DNA from: Desulfosporosinus acididurans
GTDB taxonomy: Bacteria > Bacillota > Desulfitobacteriia > Desulfitobacteriales > Desulfitobacteriaceae
Direction of reading: 5' to 3'
Length of the DNA stretch: 64,000 nucleotides
Assembly: GCF_001029285.1 (NCBI RefSeq)
Contig: NZ_LDZY01000005.1
Span: forward strand, 124,001-188,000
Below, one piece after another: positions 31,919 through 39,819 of this stretch. The first letter of the stretch is position 1; each line of letters opens with the position of its first letter. The notes beneath the pieces were generated by a model, which saw only the letters and a program-made list of their open reading frames with translations, made no database searches and was not told the origin of the DNA. A program made the position numbers and the translations under genes.

Positions 31919-31947
31919 TCTACAGGGTTTTCGTCCCAAATGTCGAA
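31919..31947 (+). promoter_or_regulatory. TCTACAGG-N14-TGTCGAA leader element, copy 3
   Basis: TCTACAGG 31919-31926, 14 bp, TGTCGAA 31941-31947, 48 bp before the ATG at 31995. The 75 bp from here to the ribosome site are clearly related to the leader before the membrane gene at 30338 (ACAGGGTTTTC, TGTCGAAG and ATCAATTC-TACG in common). Confidence 0.6.
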
Positions 31948-31994
31948 GAGATGATTGCTAAGGTCATCAATTCATACGAGAGGAGGTGTATAAT

Positions 31995-32192
31995 ATGGAA
32001 GGAATAAAAGATATTGATTTCACGTCATCCGTGGTAGCTGCTATTTTGACGGTTGCAGCCGTACAAAAACAGACGATCAGGACTACCACAAGCGTGACCA
32101 TGAATGTTCCAAATCAGCTTATCAACGAATCAACAATCGAAACTTTTAAGACTCTTCTTCCCCGCGTACGTGAAGTGCTAATTCAGAAATAA
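31995..32192 (+). CDS. Small hypothetical cargo protein
   Basis: 65 aa from ATG 31995 after GAGGAGGTGTATA. It begins MEGIKDIDFTSSVVAAIL, has a Thr-rich strand (KQTIRTTTSVTMNVP) and ends TLLPRVREVLIQK. No family recognised. The last 47 bp overlap the end of the convergent gene on the other strand, which can give antisense pairing of the two mRNAs. Confidence 0.6.
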   Translation: MEGIKDIDFTSSVVAAILTVAAVQKQTIRTTTSVTMNVPNQLINESTIETFKTLLPRVREVLIQK

Positions 32193-32388
32193 AATCCTTT
32201 GGCAATAAGTAATTTGTTTCGGCCTCTTTTTCCAAAGAGGCTATTCCTTTTTCTATGGCCTCGTTGTTAATTTGAGCGAATCGGTCAATCATCTGAGCAG
32301 CAACTTTTATAGCTTCCTTAGCATCCGAAACGCTCTCACTTTGAAGTAGTCTTATGATCATTCCAGCCAATTGAGCTGATCGATACAT
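32146..32388 (-). CDS. Small helical hypothetical protein
   Basis: 80 aa from ATG 32388 after GGGGAGGTGAAAAGC. All-helical composition (RSAQLAGMIIRLLQSESV, AKEAIKVAAQMIDRFAQ, EKEAETNYLLP). Four-helix or coiled protein likely; family unknown. Ends tail-to-tail with the plus-strand cargo gene. Confidence 0.6.
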   Translation of the reverse strand: MYRSAQLAGMIIRLLQSESVSDAKEAIKVAAQMIDRFAQINNEAIEKGIASLEKEAETNYLLPKDFISELALHVRGEEES

Positions 32389-32431
32389 GCTTTTCACCTC
32401 CCCTCAATGGAATAACCCGCTTTTTCACAAA

Positions 32432-33217
32432 CTAAGCTGATTGAAGCGTTATCCCGTGTTTGATTGCCAGTTCTTTTACAATTGCGATATACCCCTCAAT
32501 CAATTTCTTATCATCAGCAATTACATCTAAGGCATTGAGTTTGTCACGTTTAGATTTACAGATTCCTTCATCAGCCATGCGCCTACGCTTATTTGTTAAC
32601 CGGGCTTCTACACTCACACCCATGCGGGTATTCAGCAGCTCATAACTTTCTGAGCGAATATCTTTGATATACTCATTGCCACCTAGCTTTTGAGCTATTT
32701 TAACGATTAGATTTTTACTGTCTTCCCTCCAGCTATTAGGACTAAGGGCAACCACATCTCGAATTCCTTGGATTTCCTCTTTGGTTGAGGTGATTGCTTT
32801 TTCAAGCTCCTTTTGCTTCAGCTCCATATTGATGAGCAGTTGAAGTTGAGGGCTAAGGTTTTGAATAGATGTGTTAACTTGGTTTTTCTTAATCCGGTAA
32901 TACTCATCAACCAACATTTCATAAGCTTCCCATGCCTTGTCAGTGTTGAGTGATTTGGCATGGAGCCATGCACCTTTTTCGGTCCAAAGGTATAGCTTGG
33001 ATACTCTTTCGACTGATACGGAATTTCCGTATTGGTTACCAAATGCTTTTAACTCCTCACCCTGGAGTAAAAAATAATGCTTCCCCTCGATGTAACGTTC
33101 TTTATTGGCATTAAAATTTTCAGAAATTCTCCTTGTTTCCGTCCCATACGACTCAGCCAATTGGGATGTAAGTAAAATCCTTTGACCTTGATATTCGACT
33201 GGAATTAAATCACTCAT
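32432..33217 (-). CDS. ORF6N-domain phage antirepressor
   Basis: 261 aa from ATG 33217, six bases after AGGAGG. Residues about 1-95 are the ORF6N DNA-binding domain: LIPVEYQGQRILLTSQLAE, then ISENFNANKERYIEGKHYF and KLYLWTEKGAWLHAKSLNT. The C-terminal half has a helical linker (QLQLLINMELKQKELEKAI) and an ORF6C-like region. Such proteins interfere with or replace the phage repressor. It is the second gene of the leftward lytic transcript. Confidence 0.85.
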   Translation of the reverse strand: MSDLIPVEYQGQRILLTSQLAESYGTETRRISENFNANKERYIEGKHYFLLQGEELKAFGNQYGNSVSVERVSKLYLWTEKGAWLHAKSLNTDKAWEAYEMLVDEYYRIKKNQVNTSIQNLSPQLQLLINMELKQKELEKAITSTKEEIQGIRDVVALSPNSWREDSKNLIVKIAQKLGGNEYIKDIRSESYELLNTRMGVSVEARLTNKRRRMADEGICKSKRDKLNALDVIADDKKLIEGYIAIVKELAIKHGITLQSA

Positions 33218-33227
33218 GTAAATCCTC

Positions 33228-33413
33228 CTAACTAACTTTTTCACTTAAATTGCTTCGTTCTGCCATTTCCAACAAGATGGGCTGACAAGCCCTCTCGAAT
33301 TCAGCTTTGACCTTTGCGATCCGCTCTGGGGATTGATCTTCCGGAGCAAAGACGTAAACCGTTGTTTTGCCAATTTTAAGCGTCATATCAGGGATTGCTC
33401 CTTCGGGTGACAT
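33228..33413 (-). CDS. Small hypothetical protein in the immunity region
   Basis: 61 aa from ATG 33413, after AAAGGAGGCGAATCTC. It reads MSPEGAIPDMTLKIG then TTVYVFAPEDQSPERIAKVK; the IPDMTLKIGKTTY-like start resembles small transposon/phage proteins of the TnpW type, weakly. It is the first gene behind the 33442-33505 operator pair. Confidence 0.6.
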   Translation of the reverse strand: MSPEGAIPDMTLKIGKTTVYVFAPEDQSPERIAKVKAEFERACQPILLEMAERSNLSEKVS

Positions 33414-33441
33414 GAGATTCGCCTCCTTTATCGCTTGATGC

Positions 33442-33505
33442 GTCATTTAAAATGACGTTAAAATGCAAAAAAATAATCATTTAGTATTGCGTTATTTTAA
33501 ATGAC
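33442..33505. promoter_or_regulatory. Repressor operators O1 and O2
   Basis: GTCATTTAAAATGAC at 33442-33456 is a perfect palindrome around one base; GTTATTTTAAATGAC at 33491-33505 is a near copy. The intervening A/T-rich DNA is the likely promoter for the leftward antirepressor genes. The same palindrome recurs in the divergent region at 33811-33886. Confidence 0.75.
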
Positions 33506-33542
33506 GGTATATAATGATATTGCTGTTAGGGAAAAAATGTAA

Positions 33543-33788
33543 TTAACCAATTTTCAATTTTGTTTGCGACATTGCTTCTTCTACAAGGTCCGGAAATAGT
33601 TCCTCGGCAGTCTTTCTATAGTACATAGCCATTTTAAATAAGAGTTTAATATCAGGGTTACCTCTCCCGCTTTCGATATTTCTAATGTGATTTTCGCTGA
33701 CACCAAGATCAATAGAGACTTTTCTCTGAGATACATTTAGCTGTTTGCGAAGTTTTTTGAAATTGCTTCTGCGGCTTTCAGGCGACAT
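33543..33788 (-). CDS. Cro-like XRE-family regulator
   Basis: 81 aa, ATG 33788 after GAGGAGGTGAAAGT. Helix-turn-helix at about residues 10-60: LRKQLNVSQRKVSIDLGVSE then NHIRNIESGRGNPD. It is divergent from the repressor gene across an operator-rich region, the arrangement of a Cro-type lytic regulator. Confidence 0.85.
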   Translation of the reverse strand: MSPESRRSNFKKLRKQLNVSQRKVSIDLGVSENHIRNIESGRGNPDIKLLFKMAMYYRKTAEELFPDLVEEAMSQTKLKIG

Positions 33789-33810
33789 ACTTTCACCTCC
33801 TCTTTATGAA

Positions 33811-33886
33811 GTGTCATTTTATTTGACACATTTATAATACACGTCATTTTAACAAACGTCAATAGTGTTTCGTCATTTAAAATGAA
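33811..33886. promoter_or_regulatory. Divergent promoter region with three operators
   Basis: GTGTCATTTTATTTGACAC (33811-33829), a GTCATTTTAAC half site (33843-33853) and GTCATTTAAAATGAA (33872-33886) match the O1/O2 palindrome. A leftward promoter is visible: -35 TTGACG (33857-33862), 17-bp spacer, -10 TATTAT (33834-33839), with the half site inside the spacer and a palindrome just downstream. The rightward promoter for the repressor is weaker (TAAAAT at 33878). Confidence 0.78.
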
Positions 33887-33910
33887 CATTCTTTAAAAGG
33901 GTGATTAATC

Positions 33911-34270
33911 GTGAATCAAGAACAACAAAAGCTAATTACCGGTAAGCGAATACGATTGCAAAGAGAAGCAAAACAGTTCTCACAGGATGTATTAGCTGAA
34001 AAACTTAATATGAAACGATCTAACATTGCTAATTATGAGTCTGGGCGAGTAATGCCACCTGGAAATATCATCAAAGAACTATCTGATATTTTTGGTGTTT
34101 CATCAGACTATCTTTTGGGAAGAAGCGATTCAATTAATCAAATACAAGATAAAATTCCTTCTGGCATATATATGCGAATGGCTAAAGAAGCCGAAGAAAT
34201 GGGAATACCTGAAGAGGATATGGAGCTTATATTCGAAATGTATAAACGTTTTAAAAAAGCTAATGACTAA
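33911..34270 (+). CDS. Phage repressor, XRE family (ImmR/CI-like)
   Basis: 119 aa, ATG-equivalent GTG 33911 after AAAGGGTGATTAATC. HTH at about residues 10-65 (GKRIRLQREAKQFSQDVLAE, NIANYESGRVMPP, FGVSSDYLLG). The short C-terminal half is acidic and helical (EEMGIPEEDMELIFEMYKRF), like ImmR-type repressors cleaved by ImmA rather than self-cleaving LexA-like CI. Likely keeps the prophage silent by binding the GTCATTT palindromes. Confidence 0.87.
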   Translation: MNQEQQKLITGKRIRLQREAKQFSQDVLAEKLNMKRSNIANYESGRVMPPGNIIKELSDIFGVSSDYLLGRSDSINQIQDKIPSGIYMRMAKEAEEMGIPEEDMELIFEMYKRFKKAND

Positions 34271-34292
34271 CTAGGAGGAAATAGAAGATATC

Positions 34293-34949
34293 ATGACTAA
34301 AGTTGAATTATATACATTTGTGAATAATTTACGAAATAATCTTTATCTTTATGATTCCTATCCTCTTGACTCGAAGATAATAGCAAGTTATTATAATCAA
34401 CTTACCCTCGAAGAGCTTGTTTTCTCTAGCTCTAAAATTGGTGGGATTTTAATGAAGGGTGAAAAACATAGTATTTTAGGGCTTAATTCGTGCAGGGACG
34501 AACGTGAACAAAATTTTGATTGCATGCACGAATTAATGCATTTCTGGAAACACCCAATTAATACTTACACATGCCTATCCATACCTAGGGATACTTATCT
34601 AGAATGGGAAGCAAATGAGGGCGCGGCTGAGATGTTAGTTCCGTACTATAAATTCATACCAGAAGTTTGTCAATTTTATCGGATTATGAACAATAAGCGC
34701 CTACATATAGACTATTTAACCTATTTTGCGGAAAGATATCATGTTACTCAAAGAGTTATTCAACTTCGGATTAAAAGCTTATCATATGAGCTTACTCAAT
34801 ATATGCACGGTGTTCCATTGAATAACCTTCGAATTCTATCAAAAAAACAACAAGAACGTTTAGGAATTAATATTCCTGATTTTTCCATCTACCTAGATTT
34901 TAACTACGAACTCGAGTGGGATGCAGTAATTGGTAATGGACGTTTCTAG
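34293..34949 (+). CDS. ImmA/IrrE-type metallopeptidase
   Basis: 218 aa, ATG 34293 behind TAGGAGGAAATAGAAGATATC. The zinc site is HELMH (about 79-83) with downstream WEANEGAAEML (about 105-115) as third ligand region. ImmA proteases cleave the partner XRE repressor after a host signal such as DNA damage, inducing the phage. It is directly downstream of the repressor in one operon. Confidence 0.87.
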   Translation: MTKVELYTFVNNLRNNLYLYDSYPLDSKIIASYYNQLTLEELVFSSSKIGGILMKGEKHSILGLNSCRDEREQNFDCMHELMHFWKHPINTYTCLSIPRDTYLEWEANEGAAEMLVPYYKFIPEVCQFYRIMNNKRLHIDYLTYFAERYHVTQRVIQLRIKSLSYELTQYMHGVPLNNLRILSKKQQERLGINIPDFSIYLDFNYELEWDAVIGNGRF

Positions 34950-34986
34950 TTCTTTTTTGAGCAGACGCGAAAAGAGGTAATGACCG

Positions 34987-36576
34987 ATGACCATCCAAAA
35001 TGAACGTGTACTATTGCACCTACGTAAATCCCGCGCTGATCTAGAGGCTGAGGCACGCGGTGAGGGAGAGACGCTTGCTAAGCATGAAGCCTATCTGCTT
35101 AAGTACGCCGGCGAAAAAGGATTGAATATTGTTGAGATTCGCAGGGAAGTAGAATCTGGAGAGCATCTATCACATCGGCCTAAGATGATGGAAACACTCC
35201 GGGAGGTTGAAGCAGGGCTTTATTCAGCAGTTCTTTGCATGGACGTGGATCGCTTAGGTCGTGGAAATAAGCAAGATCAGGGTATTATTTTAGAAACCTT
35301 TAAAAAATCAAAAACAAAGATCATAACCCCGCGCAAGGTTTATGATCTTTGCAATGAATGGGATGAGGATTTCTTTGATTTTGAGCAATTTATGGCGGCG
35401 AAGGAATTAAAATACATAACCCGTCGTATGCAGAGAGGACGAAGGGCATCTGTTGAAAGCGGTAACTTTATTAACCCAATTCCCCCCTACGGATACACGA
35501 TTACAATTATAGACCGTAGTCGTATCCTTACTCCGCATTCGGAGCAGGCTGCTGTAGTGCGCATGATCTTCAACATCTATACGAGAGAAGATCTAAGCGA
35601 ACGTATGGGATCCAGCAAGATTGCCAATTACCTGAATGATATGGGGTATCCATCTGCAACCGGTAAATTGTGGTCAAGCGCTAGAGTATCAGATATAATA
35701 AGAAATCCGACATATGCCGGATTCATGCGCTGGGGGAAAAAGGATAAGCGAAAATCAACGAAGCCGGGGTTTAAAACAGAATCTACTCAGCGCAAAGACG
35801 ATGAGATAGTCTTTGTCGTTGGAAAACATGAACCGCTTGTAACAGTTGAGCGATTTCGCATAGCTCAGGAACTTATTGGTAAGAAACATCATCCGCCGTA
35901 TCACCTTATCAACGGCATCACAAATCCCTTAGCAGGGTTAGTTAAGTGTGGCTTATGTGGTAAGACTATGGTTTCCGCTCAGGGGAAAAGAGATCAGTAT
36001 ATGAAATGCAGAACACGTGGTTGTCAAACTAAAGCGGCAAAGACCCGTTATGTTGAAGAGAAGGTAATGGACGCGTTAAGTAAATGGCTGGCAGAATATG
36101 AAGTAAAATTAAAGCAGCAAAGCGAAACCGCCAAGCGTTCCAAACAAGTAGACTTTCTTGAAAAAACATTAGATAAGCTGAATAAGGAACACAACTTACT
36201 ATTAAAACAAAAAAGCAGTTTGCATGATTTATTGGAACAAGGCATCTATACCAAGGAAGATTTTCTTGAACGCTCGAGGGTACTACTAGATAAGTTGGAA
36301 GAATCACGCGCTAGAATAGAGAAATTGACTAGCCAGCTTGAACAAGACCGCAGTAAAGTTAGTTTACCAAAGGACATTGTTCCGGAAGCTAGGCGGGCCA
36401 TTGACATTTATTGTTCCTCAGCTGATGCAACTAAGAAAAATGAGTTACTAAAGTTGCTTTTGGATTATGTGGTCTACAATAAATCAAAGAGTCAACATGA
36501 GGACGATTTTGAATTAAAGATTTTCCCAAAATTCCCACAGGAAAAAGCATATTCTTCAGTGTCATCATATACGTGA
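34987..36576 (+). CDS. Large serine recombinase (phage integrase)
   Basis: 529 aa, ATG 34987 after AGAGGTAATGACCG. Catalytic Ser in LLHLRKSRAD (Ser15), the resolvase domain to about residue 150 (DVDRLGRGN), a recombinase domain with AAVVRMIFNIY and IANYLNDMGYPSATG (about 185-235), a zinc ribbon with CGLCGKTM...CRTRGC (about 320-345) and a coiled coil (about 375-460). It inserts the phage at a single site; its stop is only about 10 bp from the interrupted gspE gene, so the attachment site is adjacent. Confidence 0.94.
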   Translation: MTIQNERVLLHLRKSRADLEAEARGEGETLAKHEAYLLKYAGEKGLNIVEIRREVESGEHLSHRPKMMETLREVEAGLYSAVLCMDVDRLGRGNKQDQGIILETFKKSKTKIITPRKVYDLCNEWDEDFFDFEQFMAAKELKYITRRMQRGRRASVESGNFINPIPPYGYTITIIDRSRILTPHSEQAAVVRMIFNIYTREDLSERMGSSKIANYLNDMGYPSATGKLWSSARVSDIIRNPTYAGFMRWGKKDKRKSTKPGFKTESTQRKDDEIVFVVGKHEPLVTVERFRIAQELIGKKHHPPYHLINGITNPLAGLVKCGLCGKTMVSAQGKRDQYMKCRTRGCQTKAAKTRYVEEKVMDALSKWLAEYEVKLKQQSETAKRSKQVDFLEKTLDKLNKEHNLLLKQKSSLHDLLEQGIYTKEDFLERSRVLLDKLEESRARIEKLTSQLEQDRSKVSLPKDIVPEARRAIDIYCSSADATKKNELLKLLLDYVVYNKSKSQHEDDFELKIFPKFPQEKAYSSVSSYT

Positions 36577-37746
36577 TAATTCTTCGTCGCGAATTTCGCC
36601 AATCATAATCACGTCTGGATCCTGACGCAAGATATGCCTCAAACCGACGGCAAAAGTCAGTCCTGCCGGCAGGTTTACCTGAACTTGATTAATTCCCGGA
36701 AGTTGATATTCTACGGGCTCTTCAATAGAAATAATGTTTTGCTCCTCCGCATTTAACTCGCGAAGAAGAGCATAAAGGGTTGTCGTTTTGCCGCTTCCCG
36801 TCGGTCCAACGACTAAGATCAGGCCATTGGGATACTTTAATAACCCTTGAACCCCAGCTTTAACCTCCGGACGCATGCCCAAATCTTCTAAGGAACGTTG
36901 GGCCATTTCAGGATTTAAGACGCGAACGACAATTTTCTCTCCGTAGACCGTCGGTAGGGAAGACATGCGCAAATCTACCCGCCGCGTGCCGACGCTGAAG
37001 GTCATTCGTCCATCTTGGGGAATCCGTCGTTCTGCAACATCCATATTGGCCATTACTTTCAGTGAAGATATAATCGTGCGCGCTGTTGATCCCGAAAGAA
37101 CATGTTTTTTAAGCAGTTTACCGTCAATACGATAACGAACGACAAAATCCTTCTGACGTGGTTCCCAATGAATATCACTAACCTCTTCGATCACCGCCTC
37201 TTGAAGCACTGAGTAAACAAATCTTAGCGTTGGGGCATCTTCTTCCCAACCGTTGGATTCTCCTGATCCTTTTTCCGCAATCGCTTCATTATCTGTCTGA
37301 CCTATTAAATACGTCAATTGAGCCACAGATTGTTCTACGGTAAGATACTGGCGAATCGCAGCTCTAATCTCTTCTTCTCGAGCATAAACCGGAGCAACGT
37401 CCATGCCGGTAATGATACGAATGGTACGAAGAGCCCCTTCATCCATTGGGTCAGCCATTGCGACCATTAAGCTTTTCTCCAGAAGCTGATAAGGCATAAG
37501 GGTATAACGGCGTGCTATTTCTTCAGGAATTAAATTAACAGCCTCAGGGTCAACTACGACTTGAGTCATTGAAATCTCCGGTATACCCAAATATCGACGC
37601 AAGTCATCATTGAATATTTCCTGGGATAGAACTTTTTTCTGAAGATACTCTTCACTATTGTTGTTATCGTTAGTTTTGTTTGCTGAATAAGCATTGAATT
37701 TCCTAGAGCCCCTGAGATATCGAACGAATTCCTTTGCTTGTTTCAT
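36565..37746 (-). pseudogene. GspE/PilB secretion-pilus ATPase, 3' end cut off by the prophage
   Basis: 393 aa against about 550-570 usual. N-terminal domain (about 45-150) with NLIPEEIARRYTLMPYQL, then SDIHWEPRQKDFVVRYRIDG (190-209), Walker A LVVGPTGSGKTTTLYALL (311-328), Asp box IEEPVEYQLPGINQVQV and Walker B DPDVIMIGEIRDEE (376-389). The reading then ends within four codons. Missing are the C-terminal ATPase residues and the tetracysteine zinc site, so the product is presumably inactive while the prophage is present. First gene upstream: a pilin-like gene, two bp away. Confidence 0.9.
36577..36605. other. Prophage attachment junction (one att site) inside gspE
   Basis: Just beyond the recombinase stop, the minus strand reads a gspE gene that keeps the family sequence GEIRDEE and then departs to LSRI and a stop. 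The crossover for the serine recombinase therefore lies within about 36,577-36,605. The other att site and the gspE 3' end should be beyond the left end of the window, at the far prophage end. Confidence 0.78.
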
Positions 37747-37748
37747 AA

Positions 37749-38300
37749 TTACTGATGTAACTCCTGATAACTTTTAACAATCCATTTCCCAGTTTTCTCT
37801 TGCAGGATTTCCTCAACTTTACGAACGGCTAGACCTGAACGCCCTTCGGAAATGACTTTATAGTCACCTCCGCTGCTCTCGATGGAGATAGCCGCCCGCC
37901 CCATGTCAAATACTACCTCTCCACGGCGCAGTCCGAAATCAGACAGCAAATGAGCCTTCGCCCACTCGATTCCTCCTTCAGCCATATAAAGCGCTTGTCG
38001 GCTCTGGGTATCTCTTCTGACCATTCTCTTTTCTAAATTTGCTTTCAAATACACTTCCATTCCCAATCCCGAAAAGGAAACTAAAAGCAAAAGTACAAGT
38101 GGACTTACAAAGCCTCTGGAGCAGCACTTTGTGAAGATGCGCTGGGATAAACACGCTGCCGAATAACCTGCCTCGACGTGACACTCTGCTTGTCGACAGT
38201 CACCTTTAGAATTATTTCCCACAATCCCGGTTCCACCTCCACGCTTTCCCAACCGGTCACGAAGCTCGCAATTGGCTGAGGTACACCCATATGTTTCCAA
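37749..38300 (-). CDS. PilX/GspK-like minor pseudopilin assembly protein
   Basis: The real product probably begins near residue 60 of the open frame, around 38,140, because the first 195 bp overlap the previous gene and there is no good ribosome site; the start is uncertain. From there it reads RGFVSPLVLLLLVSFSGLG, a class of non-methylated pilin start, then SRQALYMAEGGIEWAKAHLL, the classic PilX/minor pilin AEGGI... motif. About 120 aa beyond. It sits between gspE and gspJ-like genes and would help assemble the pseudopilus. Confidence 0.7.
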   Translation of the reverse strand: METYGCTSANCELRDRLGKRGGGTGIVGNNSKGDCRQAECHVEAGYSAACLSQRIFTKCCSRGFVSPLVLLLLVSFSGLGMEVYLKANLEKRMVRRDTQSRQALYMAEGGIEWAKAHLLSDFGLRRGEVVFDMGRAAISIESSGGDYKVISEGRSGLAVRKVEEILQEKTGKWIVKSYQELHQ

Positions 38301-38623
38301 TAGAGATCCTTTATTCCGTCGTAATCCAAATCAGCCACAAAATAGGAATCGGCAATTTGTGAAGGATTCTCCTCCTCTATTGGCGGCAAAACCTTCAATT
38401 CACAAGCATTTTTGTCCCATTGGACAGTTTTTGCCCGCCGAATCTCATCGCTCACTGTTCTACCGGCTGTCATAAGGGCATATTGGGCCTCTAATTGGCC
38501 TTTTAGAGTAAGTGATCCTTTCCACATACCTTCCAAAAGATTTAAGGCAGTAATTAAAATTATGCCTGCAATCAGCAATCCGCTCAAGACCTCCAAAAGG
38601 GTGAAGCCGTCTTCTTTTTTCAC
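38105..38623 (-). CDS. Pseudopilin, GspJ/PulJ-like
   Basis: 172 aa from GTG 38623 (GAGG nine bases before; overlaps the preceding stop). Prepilin leader KKEDG followed by FTLLEVLSGLLIAGIILITA, the cleavage/N-methylation motif and transmembrane helix. Later segments (IRRAKTVQWD, YDGIKDLYWKHMG) are as in minor pseudopilins. Member of the gspE-aro region pilus locus. Confidence 0.8.
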   Translation of the reverse strand: MKKEDGFTLLEVLSGLLIAGIILITALNLLEGMWKGSLTLKGQLEAQYALMTAGRTVSDEIRRAKTVQWDKNACELKVLPPIEEENPSQIADSYFVADLDYDGIKDLYWKHMGVPQPIASFVTGWESVEVEPGLWEIILKVTVDKQSVTSRQVIRQRVYPSASSQSAAPEAL

Positions 38624-38624
38624 T

Positions 38625-39098
38625 TCATTCAACCTCAAATAAGCTCTCTATTTGGTAGTATTCTGAAGTTTCTCTTTCGATCCAGTGCACGTTCACCTTA
38701 ACTCTCAATAATTGGGGGATATCATCCCAGTTGGAATCGATCCGCCACTGCAAGTTTCCTTCATTTCCCTCTACTGTTCTTCCCGGCAGGCAACGCTGTG
38801 CGTCGATATTTTCTCTCCAGCCTTGAGCCGCTAACTGCTCCATCTTCATTTGAGCTAAATTTGCGGCTTCCATTAGGGATAAGGACTGATGCGCTTCGGC
38901 TAAGGCTCTTTCATATAATCCATAAAGAGTGGCAAACCCTAAAGAAAAAAGGAATACTGCCAATAAAACATCCAACAAAATATAACCCTGAAAATAACGA
39001 TAATCTCTCGTCTTACCACCTTCCCGTGATTTGTATTTTCCCTTCTTTAGTTTTCTTGTTACTTCATTATCAACCTTCCTTCTCCCTATAGTCTGCAA
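38625..39098 (-). CDS. Pseudopilin, GspI-like
   Basis: About 125-157 aa; start uncertain because the frame lacks a convincing ribosome site. A hydrophobic helix YILLDVLLAVFLFSLGFATL follows the basic segment, with D in place of the usual E5 of prepilins (GYILLDV), an uncommon substitution. Then LSLMEAANLAQMKMEQLAAQG, a GspI hallmark. Overlaps the next gene by a few bases. Confidence 0.75.
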   Translation of the reverse strand: MQTIGRRKVDNEVTRKLKKGKYKSREGGKTRDYRYFQGYILLDVLLAVFLFSLGFATLYGLYERALAEAHQSLSLMEAANLAQMKMEQLAAQGWRENIDAQRCLPGRTVEGNEGNLQWRIDSNWDDIPQLLRVKVNVHWIERETSEYYQIESLFEVE

Positions 39099-39176
39099 AC
39101 TCTCTTTTTCCGAACTCGACTGCTAATTAATCATATCCCTTAAAACCTTACGTGTTTCATTATCACTCATTATTTA

Positions 39177-39548
39177 TCACCAATTACTGATAGTTACGAC
39201 CTGCCCAAGTTTGTCGATTTGATAGTCCACCTTAGGATCAAACGGATTTACGGGAATTTCAGGCAAATATGGCCCTCTCCATCCCTTTATGTTATCAGGC
39301 AAATTGACTAAATCAGATACACTGACGGGAAAGGTTCCGATATCAATTCGATATAACTGAACGGCACCTTCAATTTCTTCTCGATTAGCCAGATCGGCCT
39401 CTGATCTTACAAAGTTTGAAGACGAATAAAAGTGAGGAACAGCTGCACCTAGGAGAACTCCCATTAAACAAAGAACAGCCATCAGTTCCCAAAGGGTAAA
39501 ACCCATTTGTACATTCTTCACTCTTTTTAGTGTCATAGTTCTATTCAA
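39177..39548 (-). CDS. Major pseudopilin, GspG-like
   Basis: 123 aa, TTG 39548 (ATG 39536 alternative). Prepilin motif MGFTLWELMAVLCLMGVLLG, in which E5 is kept. Downstream VQLYRIDIGTFPVSVSDLV, then GWRGPYLPEIPVNPFDPK, the typical GspG C-terminal pattern, ending near VVTISNW. It would form the body of the pseudopilus. Confidence 0.88.
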   Translation of the reverse strand: MNRTMTLKRVKNVQMGFTLWELMAVLCLMGVLLGAAVPHFYSSSNFVRSEADLANREEIEGAVQLYRIDIGTFPVSVSDLVNLPDNIKGWRGPYLPEIPVNPFDPKVDYQIDKLGQVVTISNW

Positions 39549-39772
39549 AGTTATTCGTCCCTTCAGATCGAGGATTACCTCAAATTACCTCGATTTTCAT
39601 TTAAACTTCTCTATCTATTTTAAATCTCCTTTAGATGCCGACACATCTTTATCCATTATATGTATATTAATGGTTCTTTTTCATTTTCCTACTACATCTA
39701 CAATTTAGCGTCACATTTTAGCAAGAATAAACAAAAAGATCCGACTAGGAATTAAAATCCCAGCCGAATCTC

Positions 39773-39810
39773 CTCCCACTTCTACAAGTGGGAGTGGTTC
39801 CCAAGTTCAC
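39773..39810 (+). mobile_element. IS200/IS605-like right-end hairpin remnant 1
   Basis: CTCCCACTT/AAGTGGGAG hairpin (39773-39794) followed by TGGTTCCCAAGTTCAC. The same hairpin and GTTCAC end occur at 42.7 kb. From memory, CCCACTTCTTTAAGTGGGAG...GTTCA is a common right end of IS605-type elements next to tnpB and overlaps the guide RNA scaffold. No transposase gene is present. It ends 10 bp before the aroB stop. The rest of the 39,549-39,819 gap holds only A/T-rich sequence. Confidence 0.55.
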
Positions 39811-39819
39811 TTTCACGGT

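Noticed and set aside
30000-36600. CRISPR array or tRNA gene in the prophage end
   Set aside because: No regularly spaced direct repeats with unique spacers, and no cloverleaf; the repeats there are leader copies and one inverted-repeat pair.
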